Assembly: GCA_014526335.1 (NCBI GenBank)
Contig: JACTAT010000347.1
Coordinates: 62,001-126,000 of the forward strand
From: Chrysaora quinquecirrha
Taxonomy: Eukaryota; Cnidaria; Scyphozoa; Semaeostomeae; Pelagiidae
Reading direction: 5' to 3'
DNA length: 64,000 nt
Part shown: piece by piece, positions 1-11,640 of the stretch
Layout: each line of letters starts with the position of its first letter
How positions within the stretch are numbered: the first letter of the stretch is position 1
Position numbers and translations under genes: made by a program
Notes under the pieces: model-generated
Databases searched by the model: none
What the model was told of the DNA's origin: nothing
Seen by the model: only the letters and a program-made list of their open reading frames with translations

Positions 1-1491
1 TTCTTTTAAGTTTATCTCTTGTAACAGTTTTAAGAATGATACCTTTATCAGTGGGTACCTCGATAGAGTACACAGGATGCAAACTGCGTCTGACTTTAAA
101 TGGCCCATTCCATTTTCGTGCTAGCTTGACCTTAGCTAACCTTGATAGATATGCATAGACATGATCTCCTGGTACAAATTTATCATCGAGAACTACTTTT
201 TTGTCGTGATATGTTGCATTCTTTGCTTGACGCGTGTTCATATTATTTCTTGCTGTATCATACATTTTGTTCAAGGTTTCTTTAAAGATACCAAACGTAA
301 GATCTTCAGGTGCTTGATTCAGTGTTCCATAAAGGATGTCAAAAGGGATCCTAAAACGATGACCAAACATGAGTTCTGCTGGACTAAATCCAGTTGACGT
401 GTGGATACTGGTGTTATATGCATAACACGCTTCTCGGAGCCATTTGTCCCATTTATTAGACGGCATTGAATGGTTTAGTAAAACAGCTGTCAAATACGAT
501 TTAACTGTAGCGTTTGATTGCTTCGTCAGTCCGTTAGATCTTGGGTTATATCATGTAGTACACAGTTTTCGTATACCATGTCCATTCATTAGATTTTGAA
601 ACAGATGACTTTCGCAGGCAGGGTCTTCATCAGAAAGCAATTCCTTTGGAATTCCGAAACGCAAACAGTAATCGACAAGACATTTTGCAGCAGTTGAGGC
701 TGTTCTATCTGGAATCGCATACAACTGAATGTATTTAGTAAACACATCATTGATAACTAAGATATGACGATTGCCTGACGTTGTTTCTGGTAATTCTACC
801 AGGAAATCAATTGAAATCAAGTCAAGAGGCTTTTGGGGGAATTTGCGTCTTCCCATATTTGCATATTGGTTCTCCTGTGGCTTCACCTTCAAGCAAATTT
901 CACACTTAGCCACGTAAGCTGTTACATCATTGTAACAATTAGGCCACCAAAATTTGTCAAGGATGCGTCTGTGTGTTTTAAACGCACCAAAGTGTCCTGA
1001 TTGCCAGTCTGAGTGACACAAACTGATGACCTCATTGCGCATTTCAGTTGGCAATATGATTAAATACGTGGAGAGATGTTTATAAACCAAAAATCCCTTA
1101 TCTTTGGTAGAAAGTTTCGATATATGACGTTTAAAATGTGAAGGTAAAGAGTTCAAAACAGACTTACAGTTGTCTTGCTCCAAATACCTGAAAACATCTT
1201 TCAATTCAGCATCATTCCTTTGTGCCTCCAACAATTCATCGTTGTCAAACAAATCTGCGGCCAGATGCATAGAACAACCTGCAAGAACATCCAGAGGTTC
1301 CACACCAGTTACATTTCGACTGAGGTAGTCAGCTACAACATTTTCTTTACCAGGCAAATAAATTACTCTTGCTCCAAGCTCTTGCAAATAAGCAATCCAC
1401 CTATATCTGCGATTGAGTATGTCTTTAAACGATTTTGAATACGTCAATGGTTTGTGGTCTGTATATACAATAAAGTCAGTTCCTTGGATAT
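1..1491 (-). pseudogene. Outer Ty3/gypsy element: RNase H C-terminal half and integrase (3' part of pol)
   Basis: This is the distal part of a Ty3/gypsy pol reading frame. It begins at the nested insertion (1491) with the RNase H motif YTDHKPL, followed by an RNase H tail ending near ADYLSRN. An integrase zinc finger follows (HSDWQSGHFG...C..C, HHCC type). Then comes the integrase core with ISIDFLVELP for the first Asp and LLSDEDPA for the second. An in-frame TGA at 551-553 interrupts the frame just before the conserved Asn-Gly-Leu stretch. The same frame then stays open from 550 to the window edge, covering the C-terminal integrase region (tryptophan-rich NKWDKWLREA, FSPAELMFGH). The 3' LTR must lie outside the window. 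The frame joins in phase to the part at 5899-7832 once the nested element is removed. The family assignment is firm; the copy is inactive because of the stop and the insertion. Confidence 0.9.
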
Positions 1492-1655
1492 TGTTGTATT
1501 GTTAGGTTGCGAAAGGACGCTACTAGAACCCAGACTCCTAGTCTTCACGTGTTGATGTAGACTTGTTACGTTTCATTAGTTGAGTTTTGAGTTCATCATG
1601 CGATATGGCGATCAGTGTCTTCTTGAATTTCTTCTAGACACCATAGAATACAACA
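1492..1655 (+). repeat. 5' LTR of the nested mag-like element
   Basis: The 164-bp LTR begins TGTTGTATTG and ends AGAATACAACA, so it has perfect TG...CA ends with a TGTTGTATT/AATACAACA inverted end pair. It is preceded by the target duplication GATAT. It matches 5735-5898 except at four positions. Confidence 0.96.
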
Positions 1656-1656
1656 T

Positions 1657-1666
1657 TGGCGACGAG
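1657..1666 (+). promoter_or_regulatory. Primer binding site of the mag-like element
   Basis: TGGCGACGAG starts one base after the 5' LTR. It is complementary to a tRNA 3' end of the form CTCGTCGCCA. A serine tRNA primer is the usual assignment for this lineage; the tRNA identity is from family knowledge and not checked here. Confidence 0.8.
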
Positions 1667-1724
1667 TAAAAAGGTTTAACAAAATAAATAAAATTGTTCC
1701 TGGCTAGCTTTAGATTCTTGTAAA

Positions 1725-4700
1725 ATGGCTACACCTCTAACTACGGGGTTGCCACAGTTCGACCCTGATGTTGATGTTGGGGCGTCCGTAGGCCCAAGAT
1801 GGAGAACATGGCTGGCTGATTTTGAAACGTTCCTGATCGCTAATGCAATCACTGATGACAAAAGAAAAAGAGCTCTTCTACTATATCAGGCTGGTTCGAG
1901 GGTTCGTGAGATCTTTCGTCAACTTCAAGACACAGGAGACGACAAAGATTATGCAAAGGCAGTGGAGAAATTAAATGAATACTTCAAGCCTCAAAAGAAC
2001 AAATTGTACGAAGTCTATAAATTTCGTCAAGCAAAACAGCAACAAGGTGAGACCTTAGATCAGTTTCATACACGCCTTCGCACATTATCCCAAACCTGTG
2101 AATTTTCTGCAGACTCGCTTGATTTTGAAATCATGCTGCAAATAGTCACAGGAGGTAATTTGAGTCGTCTAAGAAAACAAGCCTTAAGAGACCCAAAGCT
2201 GACTTTGAAGGATTTGTTACTTGAAGGACGTCGTGCTGAAATGAGTCAGTATCAAGCTTCAGAAATAGAGAAAGAAAAATCTCAACAAAATAATCAGATT
2301 CAGGCAATTAAATCAAAGAAGCCAACTACAAGGCAAAGTCAAGGTGCAAAATCAAAATGTCGTAGTTGTGCGGGTGACTTTCCTCACAGAGAACAGCCAT
2401 GTCCTGCAAAAGGTGTTACCTGTCATAAATGCAATAAGCAAAACCATTTTGCTAAATTTTGTTTCACAAAGACGTCAGTGAGCAAAAACAAAGGACAAGC
2501 TGCTAGGCAAACCATCCGTCCTGTCAGTGTAGATGACCTGAGTAGTGATTCAGATGGTTCAGAATATTTCTATGCTGTGAAATCTCAGAAAGGAAACCAC
2601 CCAACAGCATATGTCACAGTTCAAGAGCATAAATTTCCTATTATGATAGACACTGGATCCACACTAAACATTATTGATAAATCAACATTTGCTAAAATGC
2701 AAACTATTCAACTGAAACCAACCAGTGTGAAAGCCTATGCTTATAATTCAAAACAACCTGTCAAAATGCAAGGGAAATTTGAGGCAATCATTGAAACAAA
2801 GAAAAGATTATCAACCGCACAATTTTATGTTACTGAAGACAACGGAGGTTGTTTATTGAGTGGAAACACAGCTCAAGAGCTTGGTCTCATAACTCTTCAT
2901 GTAAATCATGTTCAACAGACCTCTTCAAGTAAAGCCATAAGAGATGAAAATATCTCCAAAATTGTAAATAAATTTCCAAAGGTTTTTCAGGGAATTGGAA
3001 AACTTAAAAACAAGCAAATTGACTTGGTTATTGATTCTGATGTTCAACCAGTTGCACAACAACAGCGAAGAATTCCTTTTCACCTGCGTGACAAAGTTGA
3101 AAAAGAATTACAACAGTTACAACAGCAGGATATCATTGAACCTGTACCTGAAGATGAGAAAACTGATTGGGTATCTCCTATTGTTTGTGTTCCCAAGAAA
3201 AACAATGAAATTCGCATCTGTGTAGACATGAGAGCAGCAAACTGTGCAATTAAGCGAATAAGACACCCCATACCAACAGTGAATGATATTGCCCTGGACT
3301 TGAATGGAGCTAAAGTATTTTCGAAATTTGATTTGTCACAGGCATTTCACCAGTTAGAGCTCAGTCCAAAAAGCCGCAATATTACTACATTTACAACACA
3401 TGTTGGTCTTTATAGATACAAACATTTAAATTATGGAACTAACAGTGCAGCAGAAATTTTTCAATTCACATTACAGACAGCCCTCAATGGTTTAAAAGGT
3501 GTACGCAACATAGCTGATGATGTGATAGTGTATGGTTGTAATATAAAAGAGCACAATGAAGCTTTAGAATCATGTTTGAAACGACTTTCGGACCTTAATT
3601 TAACACTCAACCTTGAGAAGTGCAAGTTTTTGACAGAAAGTCTTGATTTCTTTGGTTTTACATTCAGCAAAGAAGGAAAGAAACCGGATGCAAAGAAAAT
3701 TGATGCATTTGTCAATGCTGCAACACCTACTAGTGCAAGTGAAGTCAGAAGTTTGTTGGATATGTCAAATTACTCATCTCAATTTATTCGAGATTATGCA
3801 ACTATAACTGAGCCTCTTTGAGAACTGACTAAAAAGAACACACCCTTCAACTGGACACCAGATTGTGAAAATGCTTTCCAGAAATTCAAAGATGTGCTAA
3901 CGAAAGACCCTGTGGTTAGTTATTTTCATGTAAATAAAGAAACACTTGTTATCGTGGATGCAAGCCCTGTTGGACTTTCTGCCATTCTAGCTGAGAAAGA
4001 ACCTGGAAAAGATTGTCCAAATATAATTGCTTATGCTAGTAGAGCCCTGTCACCAGTAGAGAAAAGATACTCTCAGACAGAAAAGGAGGCGCTGGCGATA
4101 GTATGGGGAATTGAACACTATCATCTATATTTGTATGGAGCATTATTTACTCTGTATACTGATCACAAGCCTTTAGAGTTGATATATGCTAATCCCTGTT
4201 CAAACCCTCCTGCACGAATTCAACGATGGATGTTAAGACTGCAAAAGTACAACTTTACAGTTGTTGATAAAGCTGGTATTTCAAACCCTGCTGATTTTCT
4301 TTCGAGACATCCAACCCAAACAAAGCATTTCCGACCAAATGTTGCTGAAGACTTTATTAACTTGATCACAGAAGCTGCTATATTACCAACATTGACTCTT
4401 GAAGAAATAAAATCTGCTACAGAGGAAGACAAAGTTTTACGTGGACTACGAGCCGCAATACAAACAGGCTATTGTTGGAACTGTGATCTGATAAATTCCT
4501 TCAAAAATATTCGAGATGAAATATCGATTGACCACCAACATAAGATACTACTACGTGGTACAAGAATTATCCTACCATCCTCATTGCAACGAAGAGCAAT
4601 TCAAATAGCTCATGAAGGCCATCAAGGACTAGCTAAGACAAAAGCTTTCTTGCGTGAATATGTCTGGTTTCCTAACTTAGAAAAGATGGTAAAAGAAGAA

Positions 4701-5696
4701 ATTGATAGCTGCATAGCATGCCAAGCTACTGGAAATCCGAAACCTCCAGCACCATTTCAAACATCTCAAATGCCTTCAGGACCTTGGAAAGAAGTTAAAA
4801 TGGACTTTCTAGGACCTCTTCCTAGTGGAGAGTTTTTATTGAATGTGATTGTTTGTTATTCAAGGTATCCAGAAGTGGAAATTGTTTCTTCAAAGGCAGC
4901 TACAGTGGTATTACCCAAATTAGATATCATATTTGCAAGACACGGAATACCAGATAAAGTAACAACAGACAATGGCCCACCTTTTCAAGGAAAAGAATTT
5001 GAAAATTACATGTCTTTGCTAGGAATTAATCATGTACGAAGCACACCGCTTTGGCCGCAAGGCAATGTAGAAATCGAAGCTTTCAACAAACCATTAGGAA
5101 AAGCACTGAAGACCGCTCATGTAGAACACCGAAAATGGAAACAAGAATTACAAAGATTTTTGTTGAACTATAGAATAACACCGCATACAACCACAAAGAT
5201 TCCTCCCGCTCAATTATTGTTTAACAGAGTAGTTAAAGGCAAACTACCAATGTTGGAAAGAAGATCAAAAGTTGTCAATCGACACGGAGAAGCAGTACAC
5301 AACGATCAAGAAAGGAAACAATCTTCAAAGATTTATGCTGATCTTAAACCAGGAACAAAACCCAGTGAAATAAAAGTTGGAGATACAGTCATCTGTCAAC
5401 AGAAGAAAGAAAATAAATTTTCTACGAGATTTGATCCTGTTCCTTACACAGTAATAAAGATTAAAGGCACAAGAATAACTGCAAGAAATAACAGTAGATA
5501 TATAACTCGGAATGTGTCGTTTTTCAAGAAAGTACCAAATAGAAACATTGCTGAAGAATCAGATGATGATTTACAATTTGCGTCGAGTAATGAAACAGAC
5601 AATCAGGAAAACGTTATTGATCCAAGACGTTCAGCGAGAAGTCGAAAACAGACAGATCATTATGGAGATGCAATAGACTCTTCAATTATTCGATAG
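1725..5696 (+). pseudogene. Gag-pol polyprotein of the mag-like element, one internal stop
   Basis: One frame of about 1,323 codons runs from ATG 1725 to TAG 5694-5696 with a single in-frame TGA at 3819-3821. The second open part (from 3822) is in the same frame. Domains in order are: a gag capsid-like region (residues 1-200); CCHC-type knuckles at 212-246 (CRSC...CHKCNKQNHFAKFC); an aspartic protease with DTG at 309-311; a reverse transcriptase with FDLSQAFHQL near 535 and the catalytic IADD near 596-599; RNase H with VDASP, TEKEAL and YTDHKP; and an integrase with an HHCC finger (HEGHQG...CIACQ), then MDFLGP, TDNGPP and the catalytic Glu in NVEIEAF. The IADD in place of Y-x-DD is seen in this clade. 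Apart from the TGA, which falls between RT and RNase H, all catalytic motifs are present. I cannot exclude that the stop is an assembly error. Confidence 0.93.
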
Positions 5697-5721
5697 ACAA
5701 AGAAATTTTTTTTTTTTTTTT

Positions 5722-5731
5722 AGGAAAAGAG
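5722..5731 (+). promoter_or_regulatory. Polypurine tract of the mag-like element
   Basis: AGGAAAAGAG lies four bases before the 3' LTR. This is the expected place for second-strand priming. A 16-base run of T just upstream (5705-5721) is unusual but not part of the tract. Confidence 0.7.
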
Positions 5732-5734
5732 TAA

Positions 5735-5898
5735 TGTTGTATTGTTAGGTTGCAAAAGGACGCTACTAGAACCCAGACTCCTCGTCCTCACGTGTTGATG
5801 TAGACTTGTTACGTTTCATTAGTTGAGTTTTGAGTTCATCATGCGATATGGCGATCAGTGTCTTCTTGAATTTCTTCTATACACCATAGAATACAACA
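5735..5898 (+). repeat. 3' LTR of the nested mag-like element
   Basis: This is the second 164-bp LTR. It differs from 1492-1655 at four positions, all substitutions. It is followed by the second GATAT copy at 5899-5903. Confidence 0.96.
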
Positions 5899-7890
5899 GA
5901 TATAAATTTCAGACTTCTTGCATGCGAAAAAAACACCCAATAACTCTTTGTCTGTAACCGAATACTTTCTTTCTGCATTAGACAATGTTCTTCCACCGAA
6001 ATGAACAGGTCGCAACTCTCCATTAACTTCTTGTGACAATGCAAAGCCAATTCCAGTATCACATGCATCTGTGATCAATATAAACTGCTTGTTGAAATCA
6101 GGATACACCAAAAATTGAGAGTTCTCCAAACTCTGTTTGATTTCTTCGAATGCAAGATCACATGCTTCAGTCCATGCGAAATTTACCCTTTTGTAGTAAA
6201 GCATACAGGGGCTCTCCCAACTTAGCATAATTCTGTACAATCTTTCTGTATAATACCAAGAAATGACCTCAGTTGATCGACATTGCTTGGCTTTTTGAAA
6301 TCAACAATTTCTCTAAGTTTAGACTTCAGTGGTATAACTCCTTTGGCTGTTACACAATGACCTACAAAGTTGACTTCTTCTTTCATAAATTCACATTTCG
6401 AGAAATTGATCCGCATACAAGCTTCAGCTAGTTTGTTTAAAGCTTGAGATACATGTGTCATGTGAGACTCCATGTCTTCTCTATAAACCAAGATGTCATC
6501 AAAATAGGCAGCAATAAACTTGTCAGTTCCCTTCAATACATCTTTCATTGCCACTGCAAATGTAAATGGTGCTCCAATGAGACCAAAGGGCAGTTTCTTC
6601 CATTGGTATTTTGCGTCAGGTGTAACAAACGCTGTCTTTTCACGATCTTCTTGCTGAACAGTAATGTGATGGTAGCCACTTTTCAAAAGTAGTACTGTGA
6701 AATAACGTGCTCCATGCAGCCTGTCTACTATCTCATCTATTCGTGGTATGGGAAACGTGCCAGGAATAGTTTTTGTGTTCAAAGCTCGATAATCTACGCA
6801 CATTCGTAGTGATCGGTCTTTCTTCTTGACTGTTACAATAGGTGACGCATATGGTGACTGTGATGGCTCAATTACATCTTTCTCGAGCAGATCCGAAATC
6901 TGATTCTGTATTTCTTCTCTTTGACTATACGGTAGACGTCTGGGGGGTACTGAAACTGGAACTTCGTCCTTTAGTTTGATCTGATGCTGAACAAGGGATA
7001 CTTTAGGCTCTTCCTTCAGTTTTTCTTCATAATTCTTGATGATGCCACTTGCCAATTCCCTCTCATTTGTTTTAAGATGTGAAAAGGCTTTTTCCAGATT
7101 TACCTTCTCAGATATCGCAGATGAAGCAGATGCAGCTGTATTGGCTTGCGACTGACTTAATCTTTCAAGCCTGCTTACTGCTCCAATGACTTCTCCTTTT
7201 AAGATTTGAATATCCTCCTTACTGTAATTATAAACTTGTAATTCCATCTGCTTCTTGTAGTTTTGGATAAATATATCTTCCATGATTAAACCTTCATTGA
7301 AATCAGCAAATTGCGTAAACAAAACAGGAGATTCCATCAAGCAATTTTGGCTTTCTCTGTCCAGCTTTGATTTGACAAAGCCCAAAGAATTATTGAGAAT
7401 GATAGTGGATTCGGCAACACGAATGTAAGCGGAATCAGCGCTTGCAACCTCCTTCCAATATTTAATTACGATGTTGTCTGCATTCGTGGGTATTAAAGTC
7501 AAGAGTTTATTGTCAAGGTCACGTACAATACCTTTAAATGGCAATTCCGTTTGCATTCCCAGTATATTAGATGTTATTCTCGCAGACACGAGTACTGGTT
7601 GATATTCCAAGAGGTAAGAGCTTCCATCCTCACGCCAAAACCTGATGTTTAAATGTGCCACACCATCTATATCGAATTTATCACCTGAAATTCCCACTCC
7701 ACTTTTCACAACAGGAACTAACGGTGGTTTATGCAGCAGTTTGTCAAATGTTTCTCGAGTTATCATTGAGTACATGCTGCCAGGATCATATAATAAACTT
7801 AACTTTGATCCACCAATTTCAGCTTCCAACATCTCCAGTGCGGCTTCACCAGATGACGAAATTGCTTTTCCAGCTGGGCTTTGAACATTG
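5899..7890 (-). pseudogene. Outer Ty3/gypsy element: protease, reverse transcriptase, RNase H N-terminal half
   Basis: This is the proximal pol of the minus-strand element. From 7832 it reads through a retropepsin-like domain whose active site is DPGS rather than DTGS/DSGS (LLYDPGSMYSMI). Then comes the RT (RMCVDYRALN, YFDDILVY at the catalytic site, FVGH of the thumb). RNase H follows (ITDACDTGIGFALSQ, TDKELLGVF) and is cut at 5899 by the mag-like insertion. The frame is broken near 6250: FLGIIQ leads to a stop at 6222-6224, and RNase H continues in another frame from about 6200, so at least one small deletion or two compensating shifts lie at 6180-6250. DPG is known to me from some invertebrate Ty3 elements, so it need not mean loss of activity. 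The remainder of pol continues at 1-1491. Confidence 0.9.
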
Positions 7891-8731
7891 CTTGGTGTTT
7901 TTTCTGACCTTGTGGTTTTGATCTGCAGTGTTTTTCCAAATGCCCTTTTTTACCACAATTGTAACAGGTTCTAAGTTTATAGCAGCGACTTCTATTATGT
8001 CCTGCACTTCAACAGTTGTTACAGACTTGTGCTCCTGAGTTAGCTGATCTTTGTATACCCTGTCCATCAGTAAGCTTTTCCACTTGCAATGTTAGTTTGT
8101 CGATCATAGTTTCAAGTTTATCGATTCTATTGTCACTTGGCCTTGCAGCTATTGCTGCAGCTTGCAAGGGCTTCTTCACTTCCAAATGAAAATAATTTTC
8201 TCTAGCTTTAGAGTTTATGAGTTCCAATATTCCGTCCAGAGTGCATTTTCCTGTCAGCTGCAGAAGTTTCGCGGGCTCTTGAATAGTTGGATCCAGTTTC
8301 GACAAAACATGATTTTGTGCAATCGACTCAATTACTGTCAGATCATTAATACCATAAATTTCCTTTATTACTGTCTTGAGTTCATGTCCAAAGGCAGCAA
8401 TATTCTTTCCAGGACTATCATTCAATGTTCTTAATTTTATTACGAGGGTTCGCTTGTATTCCGGTCCACAGTAGGTTTCTGCCAGGAGTGTCTTTAAATT
8501 TTCGTACGAAATTTCACTATCATTGATAATTGCTTGTGAAATCGTTCCAAAAGCACTTGATTCGGTACAGCACAAAAGCAAATCTCGCCATTTCGTTTCT
8601 TTGTTCTTGATTTCGAGCGCTTTCAACTGTGCCTCAAATTGTAAAACCCAATTATTGAAACTTACGAAATTGTCCCCTTTAAATTTTGAAATCAACGGGA
8701 TTTTTCCAGGCATGATTAATTGATGATACAA
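7799..8731 (-). pseudogene. Outer Ty3/gypsy element: gag
   Basis: The gag-like frame starts around 8731 (a Met at about 8715 is an alternative start). It carries a retrotransposon gag region (FVSFNNWVLQFEAQL..., LLAETYCGP, LRTLNDSPG) and a short coiled coil (IDKLETMIDKLTLQVEKL). It ends with two zinc knuckles: CNNC interrupted by an in-frame TGA at 8009-8011 then SAGHNRSRC, followed by CYNCGKKGHLEKHC. The frame ends at 7799 and overlaps the pol frame, which is shifted by -1. This arrangement is typical for gypsy elements that use ribosomal frameshifting. The stop inside the first knuckle makes this copy defective. Confidence 0.85.
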
Positions 8732-8790
8732 ATATAAATACGGTACATATAATTCTGCAGTAACATTCTTGAAATCTCCACTTGCTTAGA

Positions 8791-8808
8791 ATCTCGGTAG
8801 GACCTCCA
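8791..8808 (-). promoter_or_regulatory. Candidate primer binding site of the outer Ty3/gypsy element
   Basis: On the minus strand TGGAGGTCCTACCGAGAT starts at 8808, four bases after a CACAACA terminus that would end the LTR. The TGG start and the position between LTR and gag fit a tRNA primer site. The tRNA was not identified. Confidence 0.6.
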
Positions 8809-8812
8809 AAAT

Positions 8813-9246
8813 TGTTGTGATTTCGTTCCTATCAGTGTAAGATAGCAGGCGACCAAGTTGATAAATATAAATTCAAATCAGCAAAGCAAGATATATATAT
8901 ATATATATAAACTATTTACAAAGTAATTGATAAGACGATGCTCTTGAAAACATTTTAAAATCTTGATAACCACGACTATCAATCCTTAGCTTCCACAGCT
9001 CCACTCCTCAAAAATCCCTAAAACAACTCCCTTCTAATCTCTCAACACATCTAAAAATACACAACGCTATAGCAACAATTCAACTAAGAACAGTAGGAAT
9101 GACAGCCCTCTAATAAGACTGCTATGCGACCCTAATTACTTGAAAGCATATTGAAATCTAAAATATGTTGAAATATTAAAAACCTTGAAATAAGCAAACA
9201 ATGGAATAAACACATAGTACAACAACAACAACAACAACATTCAACA
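8813..9246 (-). repeat. Candidate 5' LTR of the outer Ty3/gypsy element
   Basis: This is a non-coding, AT-rich block of about 430 bp between the gag leader and the BEL/Pao remnant. On the minus strand it would begin TGTTG (start 9246 or 9239) and end CACAACA (8813). It contains a TA dinucleotide run (8890-8909) and a (CAA)n run next to its outer end. The partner LTR lies outside the window, so the limits are inferred from the TG...CA ends, the PBS and the break in the BEL/Pao frame. Confidence 0.55.
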
Positions 9247-10937
9247 TTTTAGTAAATTGAAACTTGCCGTTGAACCACTATCAAGTAAAGCATAGGTTTC
9301 AATGAGTTTACCTTTTCCTCTTGCTTTCACTTTCACTGGAACGATTGATAATGCTTGTCTACCACATCCGGCCCCAGTCTGACTAGTCAATCCAACAAAA
9401 TGTCTCTGATCACGGACATTTTCTTGTTGATCTTCTGATGCCGTCTGTCTCCTCTGGTCAATTCTTCTTTGTTGAAATGGCAAAACTGGTCCGTGTACTG
9501 AAGTCATATGCTTACGTCTGATTTCACATCCCTGTATCGTACACTCAGGCTTTCGTCTGCACCCAGCAGCAAAATGGAATGAAGGAAGACAATTATCACA
9601 AAGTTTCTTAGCACATATGAATTTAAACTTTTCCTCACCATTTAGCTTCTTAAATTCTTCACAGCTGGCAACTTTATGATTCTGGTTACATCAGTAGCAC
9701 TTCAGATTTTCACCAGCTTCCTTAATATTCTTACCATGTGTCTGTACACTAAAGTTCATGTTTCGCTGAAACGCTGATCTGACAGTTGTGCTTCCTGATC
9801 TTCTAGTCGTCTTCGCTGTTGCTGCAGAATCCTTTCCTCCACCATCTATAAGTGCAACAACAACCAGGTAATTTTTCTCCAATGCAACGGCTCTGACAAG
9901 TCTTTGCACATCTTCAATTTTTTGGTCTCATCCTTTTCTTCTAATTTCTTGAACATGTGACTGCCATCGTGACTTAACAAACCCTGGACATCTTACCAAT
10001 ATCTTGACTAGCCGATCTTCATTGTTTATTTGCATTAGTCTTCCTGTTACCTTGAGTGTCATTTCACAGCTTTCAAGATCATCTGCCAATTCCAGCAGTG
10101 CCTCTCGATCACCAGGTTTGATAACAGGCCAATTTGACACCTTCTTTGTCCACGAATTTGACACATTGAAAACATCACCAAATCTTTCTGCTAGCATTTT
10201 CTTTGCCTTCAGATAGCCTTCTTTTGCTTCAAGTACGATACAACTCTCGATAAGCTTTTTAGCTTTTCCTGTACAGTACTGAATAAGTAGCTGCAGTCTT
10301 CTGGAATAATCATCAGTATCCTTTTCAACATTGTTTTCAAATGTTCTTATAAAAATGAAATATTTTAAGGGTTACCATCAAACATAGTTAGCTCTGATTT
10401 TGGCAGCAATGTTGTAACAGCTAATTTCTTCATGGTTTCAAGGTATTTTTCACCAGCATCATCTGAAACATCTGAATTGAAACTGTGACATTCTGACATT
10501 TTCACAGGATCGGACTTAACACTCGATGCACAGGCTTTCTCGTAGTCGGCTGGAGCATTGGGATTCATCGTTGACTTCGGTAATGGAGCAGCTAACTCAC
10601 CATCAAAAACATATTGCAGCGAGCTTCTCACAGGGGGTGTCACAGGCAGGTTGCAAGGCAAATTTTCTTTCATCTGTTGAAATTCTGTTGACATAGCAGG
10701 ATTTATTTGCACTGGTCTTCTTGATGCAAGTTCTTCATCTTCTATTGATCTCTCCCCCATTCCAGCTAACATGGCAAACTCAGCGCAAGCCTTCTCTTCT
10801 GCTCCAACCTTTGCAAATTCTGTTTCTATAGCAAATATTTGTTTCAGTTGGAGCAATCTGGCTTCTTCATATTTCAACCGTATTTCTTCTTTCTCAAGAT
10901 GTTGGCGTTTTTCCATCATCAAAGCTTCGGCAAGCAA
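9247..10937 (-). pseudogene. Decayed BEL/Pao retrotransposon: gag, zinc fingers and start of protease
   Basis: This is a BEL/Pao gag-pro in at least four frame segments. Minus-strand 10937-10365 holds a Glu/Lys-rich coiled coil ending TMFDGNP, the entry of the DUF1759-type gag domain. After a one-base shift near 10360 the domain continues (LKYFIFIRTFENNVE...) into 10197-9928 (LVKILVRCPGFVKSRW). A further shift leads to 9909-9691, then a TGA inside the Cys-rich region (CY*CNQNHKVASC, LCDNCLPSFHFAAGC). Last is 9507-9247 with the protease signature LLDSGSTASF (DUF1758 type). The frame stops exactly where the outer Ty3/gypsy LTR is proposed to begin, so the RT and integrase are presumably beyond the left edge of the window. 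Confidence 0.8.
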
Positions 10938-11640
10938 TGAGACCTTTTTGTTGAATTTTTCAATATTGTTTCATAGAGACGAGACATTCTAGAACTTCTT
11001 GAGTTCTTTGAAGACAGACTTCTACATGAAGAATGAGACTTTCATTGACTTACTGAGTCTTCTTGTTGGACTTTGCTCCCATCACGCTCATTTCAGTGAG
11101 CTGACATTCGCTTTGAATCATCCGACAAAGCCACTCTGTTTTTCATACTGAGGAACCTTGTCTCTGCTTCATGGAAATATGCCATGCTTTCTATAACATC
11201 GTCTTCATCTTTTAATGTCTGAAGGTAGATTTTGCAGGCTTTGCTGAATTCACTGAAGGTATATTCAAGCCATCTTACAGCAGTTTCTATTTTCTATACT
11301 CGCTTGATCGCTTTTGCCAACTCACGTTTTCAATTTGCTCTTGATGTCTTCAATATTCGTGTATTCTCGATTCTTCTAGCTTCCCTGTCTGGAGCCTCAT
11401 TCTGTTTCCTCCTTGTGCTCCATCTGAAACCACGTCTTGAAGATCGCTTCTTCGCAACTGCATTCGTCCATCATTAAAACTCAGCAAATCTTTGTCGGGT
11501 CTTTCGCATTCTTGTGTAGTTTTGTCTTCCATGCCACCACAGGATGATAGATTCAAACTTATGTAGCACCAAATTCGGCTACAGGACAGATTAACTCTCT
11601 CCCAGTCCCAGAGTATCCCGCAGCACACAGCAAACAAACA
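10938..11640 (-). pseudogene. BEL/Pao element: leader and N-terminal gag remnant
   Basis: Short minus-strand frames with several stops lie directly upstream of the recognisable BEL/Pao gag. Segments such as MEDKTTQECERPDKDLL, RRSDLQDVVSDGAQGG (11350-11530) and MAYFHEAETRFLSMKNRVAL (about 11110-11190) look coding but lie in different frames. I read this as the eroded N-terminus of the same gag. No LTR or PBS could be fixed. Confidence 0.5.

Larger units (their letters stand above)
1492..5898 (+). mobile_element. Mag-like Ty3/gypsy LTR retrotransposon, nearly intact, nested insertion
   Basis: This is a complete 4.4-kb LTR retrotransposon with two 164-bp LTRs, a primer binding site, a single long gag-pol frame and a polypurine tract. 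The 5-bp target duplication GATAT is visible at 1487-1491 and 5899-5903. The LTRs differ at 4 of 164 positions by my eye alignment (about 2.4%), so the insertion is fairly young. It lies in opposite orientation inside the RNase H region of another Ty3/gypsy element. Removing it and one GATAT restores an uninterrupted host reading frame, which proves the nesting. The mag-lineage assignment rests on the PBS, the single gag-pol frame and the IADD variant of the RT active site. Confidence 0.96.
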
